Assembly: GCA_963971575.1 (NCBI GenBank)
Contig: OZ020618.1
Coordinates: forward strand, 30,990,540 to 31,054,539
DNA length: 64,000 bases
Direction: 5' to 3'
DNA from: Liopterus haemorrhoidalis
Taxonomy: Eukaryota > Arthropoda > Insecta > Coleoptera > Dytiscidae
Under the pieces are notes generated by a model. That model did no database searches and had not been told where the DNA came from. It saw only the letters and a list, made by a program, of their open reading frames with translations. This document shows positions 56,925-64,000 of the stretch, one piece after another (the stretch's first letter is position 1; each line of letters opens with the position of its first letter). A program made the translations under genes and the position numbers.

Positions 56925-56980
56925 AATCTTTTTAGCTCTGAGGAAGATTTGATTAAAATCGAAACGTAAGCTTAGTTAAA
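56925..56980 (+). ncRNA. Hammerhead-like structured motif 5
   Basis: CTGAGGA at 56938-56944, stem GATTT-GATTA-AAATC, GAAACGTA at 56961-56968. AGCT before the core pairs with AGCT after GTA. Closest to motif 3. Confidence 0.4.
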
Positions 56981-57029
56981 TAAACTTCTTTATTTATATT
57001 TACACCTGTCCGACTCCCATAAACTTAAC

Positions 57030-57067
<38 letters not shown>

Positions 57068-57205
57068 CCTTTATTAAAATATATAGATATCCTATGTTAC
57101 ATAGCTAAATATTCCAAACCTAAACACAAAAAAATAATAGTTACTAAAACTAATCCAATTATAAACATTAAATAACTTAAATCGAGTATACAATTTTCGA
57201 GTTTA

Positions 57206-60200
57206 TTAGAATATGCTCAGAAAAAAACCGGTTTCTCTTTCCCATGATCGACCCTTTATTAATCTAAAACGATGGAATTTTAATTTTTTAACATATGTTT
57301 CCATATCACAATTTTCCACTACATTATAGTGTACTGCTGCACACACATACCACAGCACTGCGTTCAGTTTTCGTTTGTCCTGTAATTCGAGCTGTATTAG
57401 TGAGTCCAAAGAACATTTGCTTTTCGGGATTTGGGGTTTATGAGCGATTAAATTTACTGTCCATTCCCAGATATCTTTGATGTTTTGGGAACAGTCGTTA
57501 ATTCTGTGAGCCAATGTGTCTATTTTGCCGCAATTTTTACATGATTGATCTTGCTCAATATTATATTTAAATTTTTTTTCACCTGTTGGAATGATTTCAT
57601 TTATTATCGCATACATCGTTGCTTTCCAATCTGATGGTAAATGTTTTTTATGTAAATTTGTCCAAATGTTATACCATTTTTTTTGGGGATATTTTAGCAT
57701 AATTTTTGGCGATTCATAATTTTGATCCATAATTACTTTATACACGATTTTTGTAGTTGTGGTGTTGCTGTCATCTAAAGAGTTACTGTCTATCAAATTT
57801 AAAATGTCTTTATAGAACCGTCTTATTGTAAGGTCACCTTTTATTTTTAATTTTAGATAATTTTCAATTATTTTTCTTTCTCTGCCTATGTCATTTTTTA
57901 TAATATTTCTGATTAGAAGAGATTTAGCTTTTGCGTGAATGCATGTTAAACCTAGACCTCCCATGTCAGATGTGAGGTATAATTGCTCTCTTTTAATTTT
58001 AAAAAGGATTACGGACCACAGATAAAATCCTATATGTTTAATAAATTTTTGACTAATACAATTAGGTATGGGTAGTACCTGTGCTAAAAACCAAATTTTT
58101 GATAAAGCAAAAGTGTTAATAAACCATATTTTTTGAATCAAATTGTGGTTCCTTAAATTATTTGTATACAGTGTGTTACACATTTTACTTAAAACTGAGT
58201 TCCAGTTTTTTTCAACCATTGAGTTAAAAGATTGACAAATGAACATTCCTAGTATTTTCAGATCGTTTACCTTTGGGATTTCCGGAGGGATTTGCCACAT
58301 TTGCGCGTTTGTAAGCGAGAAAAAGGCCGACTTATTATAATTAATTTTTATATTTGACGCTTTTTGAAAAATTTGTAAAATCTTTTTTAGCAGCAATATG
58401 TCGCTGTTGTTAGATAAACCAACAACAATGTCGTCTGCGTAGGCCCAAATATTAAATTTTTTATTTTCAATTAAAAACCCCATATTTGTACGTTTAATTG
58501 CATTTATAAGAGGCTCAAGCGCTATTATAAACAGTATCATGGATAAGGGACATCCTTGCCGGACAGATTTTTTTATTTTTATATTTTCGGAGACATACCC
58601 ATTGATCAGAAGAACAGATTCCGCTACCTTATAAATGTTTTTAATCAGATTTAAGATTTTTTCAGGCACTTCAATCTTTTTTAGAACTCGAAACAAGTAC
58701 TCATGTGACACCGAATCGAAGGCTTTTGCCATATCCAAACTCAGCATCGCGGCAGGTGTATCCGTGATTTTTTCATAAGACAAGACTGCATTTCTTATCT
58801 CGGATAGGTTGTTAATTATATTTTGATTGGGTGAACACGCAGTTTGTTCACTAGAGCAAACAGAACTGATAACATTTCTTAACCTGTTCGCTAAGATTTT
58901 CATCAGGATCTTTAAATCTGTGTTTAGCAAGGTAATGGGTCGAAAATCCTCAATCGATTCCGGTTTTGTTTTCTTTGGGATGAGAATGATTACACCTTTA
59001 GCGAATTCCGAATTTAATGTTATATTTCCGTCTAACAGCGCATTATATAATTTGCACAGTTCTTTTCCAGTAAGATCTACCGACTTTTTGTAAAACTCGT
59101 AACTAATTCCGTCGAGCCCAGGTGTTTTATTTGCGCTAATAGTAGAGAGTACATTTTTTATTTCGTCTAGTTTTACTGGCTCATCTAGCATTTGTTTTTC
59201 GACGGGAGAGAGGGTTTTACTAAAATTATTTAATATTAAATCAATAGAGATACTACAAACTTTTTCATTGTCAAACAGTTTATCGAAATATGATTTTGCT
59301 TGTTTAATTATATAATTATTCTCTGTAAAAACATTGTCCCCAATTTTTATTTTTTTAATAATTTTCGCATCCCCCTGTATTTTTTCTTTTGCAACATGAA
59401 AAAGAGCGAGTTTTTCTTCTGCCAAAAGCGACGTTTTGCACCTAATTTTTGCACCTTCTAATTGTTCGTTTTTAATATCAATTATGTAAAGTTTTATCTC
59501 TTTTATTTGGTCATAAACGTTTTCCCCGTTTTTTTGTTTGTCTACTAATTTATTTAGTATATCATTATAGAAGTTTAATGTACACCTTTTTTTAATCGCA
59601 TTTTCAATAGCTAAACTTTTAAAGAAATATTTTACTTTCGGTTTAAAGTTTTGGTACCACCACTCATAGAAATCCTTTTTATATTTAGCGTACTTTTTCA
59701 TGTTATTGTATACAACAAAAAAATCGCTTTCCTCTGACAAACCTTCGGTTAATGTCAAGTTATTCATTTTCCAATAACTTTTGCCTAGTAGAGGCACCCA
59801 AGTATTGGCTTGTAAACGTGCGATTACCGCGTGATGATCGCTGCCCGCAAAAGGCTGAACCTTTATGTCGTGTAATAGACCAGCTACTTCATTTGATATA
59901 TAGATACGGTCTATACGGGACGCCGAGTTTCCTCTTATAAATGTATATTCTACATAGTTTTTATATTTAACTTCCCATGCATCGTGCAATTTTAATTTTT
60001 TTGAGACCAATAGCAAATTTTTACAGAAATTAAAAGAATTTTTTTGATCTTTTTTATTCAAGACACAATTAAAATCACCTAAAAATATTATGGGAAGAGT
60101 CGGTCTAATATGTGGTGTTATCGCGTTTGAAAATAACTGGTCTCTTGCTTGTTTAGCATTTGATCCGGACGGTGCATACACGTTTATGTATCTAATATTG

Positions 60201-60472
60201 TCAAACGTAAACGAAATAAAATGACCTTCGGGGTCATGTAAGATATCTTTTAAATCTAGGACCGCTCGGTAAATGACAGCAGTACCCAACATTTTATTGC
60301 CAGTATTTGAAATAAAATTGTACGCAAAGGGAACATCGAAATTATGCGCATTAATTTCTTGTAAGAAAAGTATGTCTACGTCAAAATGTTTTATGAAATC
60401 TTTTAACAGTGCTGTAGTCGTGTTATTCCTTATTCCATTAATATTAAGGGTGGATACAGTTCTGAGCAACAT
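57206..60472 (-). CDS. LINE ORF2: endonuclease-reverse transcriptase, 1,088 aa, intact
   Basis: Makes the nick and copies element RNA into the target. AP-endonuclease residues 1-220: LNINGIRN (9-16), Glu39 in QEI, GDFN (132-135), SRIDRIY (185-191), SDHH (211-214). RT about 440-760: PGLDG (451-455), ILIPKK (496-501), FRPITLLN (510-517), LSLDMAKAFDSV (578-588), RQGCPLS (638-644), YADD (678-681). A C-terminal CCHC motif CKNCGKIDTLAHRINDC lies near residue 978. RQGCPLS and the finger type suggest the L1/Tx1 group; the clade is tentative. No stop or shift, so it may be active. Confidence 0.9.
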   Translation of the reverse strand: MLLRTVSTLNINGIRNNTTTALLKDFIKHFDVDILFLQEINAHNFDVPFAYNFISNTGNKMLGTAVIYRAVLDLKDILHDPEGHFISFTFDNIRYINVYAPSGSNAKQARDQLFSNAITPHIRPTLPIIFLGDFNCVLNKKDQKNSFNFCKNLLLVSKKLKLHDAWEVKYKNYVEYTFIRGNSASRIDRIYISNEVAGLLHDIKVQPFAGSDHHAVIARLQANTWVPLLGKSYWKMNNLTLTEGLSEESDFFVVYNNMKKYAKYKKDFYEWWYQNFKPKVKYFFKSLAIENAIKKRCTLNFYNDILNKLVDKQKNGENVYDQIKEIKLYIIDIKNEQLEGAKIRCKTSLLAEEKLALFHVAKEKIQGDAKIIKKIKIGDNVFTENNYIIKQAKSYFDKLFDNEKVCSISIDLILNNFSKTLSPVEKQMLDEPVKLDEIKNVLSTISANKTPGLDGISYEFYKKSVDLTGKELCKLYNALLDGNITLNSEFAKGVIILIPKKTKPESIEDFRPITLLNTDLKILMKILANRLRNVISSVCSSEQTACSPNQNIINNLSEIRNAVLSYEKITDTPAAMLSLDMAKAFDSVSHEYLFRVLKKIEVPEKILNLIKNIYKVAESVLLINGYVSENIKIKKSVRQGCPLSMILFIIALEPLINAIKRTNMGFLIENKKFNIWAYADDIVVGLSNNSDILLLKKILQIFQKASNIKINYNKSAFFSLTNAQMWQIPPEIPKVNDLKILGMFICQSFNSMVEKNWNSVLSKMCNTLYTNNLRNHNLIQKIWFINTFALSKIWFLAQVLPIPNCISQKFIKHIGFYLWSVILFKIKREQLYLTSDMGGLGLTCIHAKAKSLLIRNIIKNDIGRERKIIENYLKLKIKGDLTIRRFYKDILNLIDSNSLDDSNTTTTKIVYKVIMDQNYESPKIMLKYPQKKWYNIWTNLHKKHLPSDWKATMYAIINEIIPTGEKKFKYNIEQDQSCKNCGKIDTLAHRINDCSQNIKDIWEWTVNLIAHKPQIPKSKCSLDSLIQLELQDKRKLNAVLWYVCAAVHYNVVENCDMETYVKKLKFHRFRLIKGRSWERETGFFLSIF

Positions 60473-60562
60473 AGTGATATTTTAAATAAATAAATAACAA
60501 AGCCAAAGTAATGAATACACAAATGAGAAAAATTTTATGTCAAATATTTAATATTTACTTGA

Positions 60563-61672
60563 TCAATATGTTTCATCTGAGCTATCTCCATGATACGAGA
60601 TTGGACTCTCTACACTTATCTCCGTTTGTGAGTCTTCTTTGTCGAGCGTTCCGTAATACTCTTGTCCGGTATCTTCTTCCGTTAGTAACACTTTATGTCT
60701 TTTTTCCGATTCTTCTTGCGAGTCAGATGAAATTATGTCCTTTTTCCTTTTTCCTTCTCCATTTTTTTTCTTTTCTATTGCTTTGTCGGGGACGTTCATA
60801 TTTTTTTCCTTCATTATAGTTTCCTTGTCATTTTTTCTGCTTTCCTTGTTTTCCACATTTTTTCTGGTTTCCTTATTTTTTTCCACATTTTCTGAACAAA
60901 CTTGTATTGTCACTTCTTCTACATTTGTATTATTTTCTTTCTTCTGGTCTATATTTTTTCCCTTTGTGTTTTTATTTAATTCCTTTTCTTCACGGTCTAT
61001 TTCTTCTGACCATACAACATCATTATGTATCGTGGAACTTTGAGTGGTCTTCGTAGCTTTTACCTTTTCTGCATAATTTGTGGAAAGGTTTTTCATACGA
61101 TTATTTATCGTCTTTTCGCATGCATCCAGTAGATGTTCTGTGCTACTACAAAATTTGCATGTTTTCGGTTGACCTGGGTATGTAACCCAAGTTTTTCTAT
61201 TAAAAATCGTTACATAAGATGGAATATGTCTTTTAAGGTTGATTTGTACCACACGCACTCCATTTGCACATGGATAAGGAAGATTGTTGCCCCACAATTC
61301 ATTTTTTATCCCTGTAATTGAACCGTATGGTTCTAATTCCTTTAAAATTTCAGTATTCGGCATGTGGATCGGGATATGATGCACACGAACAATTGTAATC
61401 GCATCTTCATTTGTCAAAATGACAGGATATATTTGGCCATCATGACATTTATACTTAATTGTGTCTCCGTGTTTTTCTATAGTTGATTCTACTAGCAGCA
61501 CATTTGCTAGTTTAACATATGTTTTTGGTCCAACTATTTCGATAGCCTGTACCTCTTCTCTTTTAAACTTCAGTTCATCTTTTATTACTAAGTGAATATC
61601 TAAGGGCGACATCTTTACCTTAACTTCATTGAAATTTAGGCTCAACGTGTTTGTTCTTCTATACATATTCAT
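60563..61672 (-). CDS. LINE ORF1: RNA-binding protein, 369 aa, intact
   Basis: N-terminal half looks RRM-like (VKMSPLDIHLVIKDELKF, TIVRVHHIPIHMPNTEILKE), then YGSITGIKNELWG and a CCHC knuckle CKFCSSTEHLLDAC near residues 172-185. The C-terminal half is charged, with long Lys/Glu/Asn stretches (about 225-340). ORF1 proteins of LINEs coat the RNA and help strand annealing. It lies upstream of ORF2 with a 90-nt gap and no overlap, as usual. Start: the ATG at 61672 is followed by a second Met at residue 3; both fit. Confidence 0.85.
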   Translation of the reverse strand: MNMYRRTNTLSLNFNEVKVKMSPLDIHLVIKDELKFKREEVQAIEIVGPKTYVKLANVLLVESTIEKHGDTIKYKCHDGQIYPVILTNEDAITIVRVHHIPIHMPNTEILKELEPYGSITGIKNELWGNNLPYPCANGVRVVQINLKRHIPSYVTIFNRKTWVTYPGQPKTCKFCSSTEHLLDACEKTINNRMKNLSTNYAEKVKATKTTQSSTIHNDVVWSEEIDREEKELNKNTKGKNIDQKKENNTNVEEVTIQVCSENVEKNKETRKNVENKESRKNDKETIMKEKNMNVPDKAIEKKKNGEGKRKKDIISSDSQEESEKRHKVLLTEEDTGQEYYGTLDKEDSQTEISVESPISYHGDSSDETY

Positions 61673-61825
61673 TTTGTCTGGGTCTTAGAGAAAAAACTCT
61701 ATTTTATTTTGTTTCTCGGAAACAATTGCAGTACCGCAGTACAGTACTCGCACAGGTTTTAACCAAGGTTAAACACAATCAGACTGTCCGACGATGTTTC
61801 TCTCGCCGTGGTCATAGCGATACTG
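61673..61825 (-). promoter_or_regulatory. 5' leader / internal promoter of the LINE
   Basis: 153 nt between the duplication and ORF1. More GC-rich than the surroundings and beginning CAGTATCGCTATGACCACGG on the minus strand. LINE promoters are internal to the leader; no TATA box is seen. Confidence 0.4.
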
Positions 61826-61832
61826 AACTATT

Positions 61833-64000
61833 ATATGTTTTTATATTTTTAATTTAGCTAAAAGTAAGCAAATAGAAAATATCGGAATAGTAATTTAATG
61901 GACGTACCTACGTCCTGAACTTGAGTTAATATGTTTTCAAATGCGTAGTTTTTAAAAATATAATTTTGACATCCTTTACACTCTTAAAAATTTTAAATAT
62001 ACCTGAATAAAAATTAATAACTCCAGTAATGAGTACGATTAATAATTGAAAATATTCTATCTCATCATTTTTTTATCTTTACACAAGATTTCCCAACTAG
62101 AGAAGCTTCCCACTTTGATTGGTAAACATAATATATATTTGGCAATTGCACCGTAATATGCATCACAATTTTAAGGAAGCGAATTACACATAATATTTAA
62201 TTAATAGAGAGTGAATAATCTAGGTGTTAATATATTTTAATCCTATTAAATTAAAAAGAACAATCGGCTTTCCATTTAACCAGGATTAAAACGTATTATG
62301 ATCTAACTTAACCGCACTCTGTTAATGAAACACATTACACTATTTGCCGTTGATATTCCTATTTTTAATATATTTATTAAAAAGAGTAATTGTGTCCTTT
62401 TACTAGTAATATACTATAATTTGTTACAAATGCAGATAGGAATTATATCAGATTATTTTAACATATCGCAAGAATACCCGTTTAATCATGAACTTTAATG
62501 CCTATTACTGAATGCGTCCCTGACATTTTCCTGCTCTTGTACAAAGTTTATAGTGAAACATGTTGGCTGGATGTAAATAATAATGTAAGTAAACTTAATT
62601 TCCATATTACGAAGCAGATAATTTCTGATCTTAGACTGAGTTTGTAAAGCTTAGTTTCACACTAGTCTTCTGGTTAAACGTTTCGGTTCGCAACCTATTC
62701 AAACTCAGAGACTTCGATCGAGCCAACCCATTTTGTGTGTCGAAATATCAGGTCTCTAGATAGCAATTTACCTCCAGAGCTTTTACGTAATATATTCCAG
62801 GGGTATTAAACATTTCACCCTCATATCTACACGCTAATATTTTATATCAAACAATACTTTGCTTCTATGAATATAAAAGATTTTATACAAGAAAATTATA
62901 ATTCTGCACTTTTATATTCAGTGGCGTTTTTTAAATAATTCAAAAATAAATTGTTACCTGCTATAAGCATTAGAAATAAAAAGTATAATATTTGGCAGCA
63001 TATTTGAGAAATACGAGAGGTAGACGATTGCATGAGGTTGAAAGAAGTAAAGAGGATTTGGGAAGGGCTTGAAAGCTGTTATCTGAATATCTATTGGTAT
63101 GCAGGATATGTGGAAATACTTGGACAATTTATGATGTGGATACCTTATGACAGGTGAAAATCCAAACTCTATCCACTGTAATAGTCTACCTGTTAGTTTT
63201 TGTACTTTGATATTTGGCTGAGTACAGTTCTTCATTATCTTTTTCCTCTTTCCAAATTTTTTCCTCTTCCCCATTTATCATTATGCTGTACGGAACAGGA
63301 ATGCGGATACGGATTATGTAATTTACATGAAGTGTTAACCGTAAGTCGAAATTCCGTATATCGAATTAATCTTTTCTGTATAAATACAGAGAAAACACGT
63401 GTTATGCTTTCCATGGATATGCGTGACGATATGTGTGATGCTTTTCCGACATATCTGGGACAAATCGAGAATTTATTTTACAGAGTAATAAAAAAACATA
63501 TACATACTAAAAAAAAATAACTATTATAAGGAGTACAAATTTTTAGTTGAGAATTGCAAGATTATCTATTAATTGGAATGCACGATCTGAGCTAATTCTA
63601 AGTAATTCTCCAAAGTTTACTAATTTTTTCTTCCGCAAGTTGCTCATAACAAATGATAATCTCTTTAATTTTTTGATATGCTTGTGAGCTTTTTTCTACT
63701 TTGGAATAATTTTCAGTTAAAATTTTTATTCCTCAGTGTTAATCCTCAAGATATCTCTGTTATTCTGTTATATCTTCAGTGGCGTTTGATAGTTATATTT
63801 TGCTCCATTTCGCGTAGATCATTTTTAAAACCTTTTTTTATCAGTTTCTAATAAATTTACACCGCCTACTGTCAAGTCTTTAAAGCCTAGATCATTTCCA
63901 AGACATGTGATGTCTTGTTAAATATCTGTATTCTCATAAAATATTCTGGGTATCTGTATTTTTTTTTTTTTTTTCGTGAAGCGATGTAGTATGCTTTATT
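61833..64000. other. AT-rich region without recognised genes
   Basis: No transposon end or domain recognised. Two overlapping frames (62954-63274 minus, 63200-63520 plus) show no assignable similarity. The plus one ends with NTEKTRVMLSMDMRDDMCDA, which could be an unrecognised element or exon. GTGGCGTTTTTTAAAT at 62920 and GTGGCGTTTGATAGTT at 63780 are a weak short repeat. Confidence 0.35.

Larger units (their letters stand above)
56718..57033. repeat. 316-bp near-perfect palindrome
   Basis: Arms 56718-56870 and 56881-57033 are reverse complements with few differences around a 10-bp centre. Each arm contains a hammerhead-like motif and GACAGGTG/CACCTGTC. The right end abuts the poly(T) of the next LINE. 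Confidence 0.9.
57034..61825 (-). mobile_element. Full-length two-ORF LINE (L1/Tx1-like), 4.8 kb
   Basis: Poly(T) to 57067 (poly(A) tail on the minus strand), ORF2, a 90-nt gap, ORF1 and a 153-nt leader. AACTATT at 57027-57033 and 61826-61832 is the target duplication. Both ORFs are open. The right flank AACTATTATAT also matches the sequence outside the left palindrome arm, so the LINE entered at the end of the palindrome. Confidence 0.85.

Noticed and set aside
60735..61043. Phe/Ser-rich plus-strand frame resembling a membrane protein
   Set aside because: It is the complement of the Lys/Glu-rich tail of LINE ORF1.
63200..63520. 106-codon frame as a host gene
   Set aside because: No recognised similarity, overlaps an opposite frame, ends in a poly-lysine AT-rich stretch. 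Mentioned only as a possible unassigned exon.

Overview
This is AT-rich eukaryotic nuclear DNA that reads as a transposable-element graveyard from an arthropod, most likely an insect. The grounds are the mix of element families (Ty3/gypsy, BEL/Pao, R1-clade and other LINEs, Penelope-like elements, PIF/Harbinger, mariner, hAT, an insect-type Helitron-like element) and CCTAA/TTAGG-like telomere-type repeats near 29.8 kb. I cannot name the species. I found no convincing host gene, rRNA, functional tRNA, CRISPR array or bacterial-type operon. Nearly all coding capacity belongs to mobile elements, mostly decayed and nested in each other.

Layout. 1-3.7 kb: 5' part of a Ty3/gypsy element on the minus strand (one gag-pol frame leaving the window, PBS, 5' LTR). 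3.8-4.4 kb: foldback repeat with a hAT MITE inside. 5.0-5.9 kb: 121-bp tandem array between direct repeats. 5.9-16.06 kb: one old CR1/Jockey-group LINE (+) split by three insertions: a 1-kb tRNA-like-core repeat, a PIF/Harbinger copy with TCA duplications, and a 3.9-kb Helitron-like element full of 290-bp tandem units. 16-21 kb: Helitron fragment, hAT element with 8-bp duplication, LINE scraps. 21.3-23.9 kb: decayed LINE. 23.9-25.1 kb: Penelope-like GIY-YIG end plus a hammerhead-like motif. 26.1-35.1 kb: several copies of the tRNA-like-core repeat, one split by an R1-clade LINE. 35.3-37.5 kb: tandem repeat, Penelope-like RT (minus), hammerhead-like motif. 38.2-42.4 kb: I-group LINE (minus) split in its RNase H by a 1.1-kb long-TIR element. 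43.2-46.4 kb: mariner (minus) split by a putative solo LTR whose first 1.85 kb is a 134-bp array. 46.5-55.8 kb: Penelope-like element (+) split by a complete, apparently young BEL/Pao element (minus). 56.3-57.0 kb: LINE RT scrap and a palindrome with two hammerhead-like motifs. 57.0-61.8 kb: an apparently intact two-ORF LINE (minus) with poly(A) tail and target duplication. 61.8-64 kb: AT-rich, nothing recognised.

The elements with the most complete coding capacity are the BEL/Pao polyprotein (47898-53135) and the LINE at 57034-61825. The gypsy frame is also open as far as it can be seen. The strongest unexplained signals are five copies of a CTGANGA-hairpin-GAAACGT structured motif linked to Penelope-like debris, the long-TIR element built of G/C-run minirepeats, the indel-free 134-bp array inside an LTR, and the repeat family whose tRNA-like core differs from copy to copy while its flanks stay similar.
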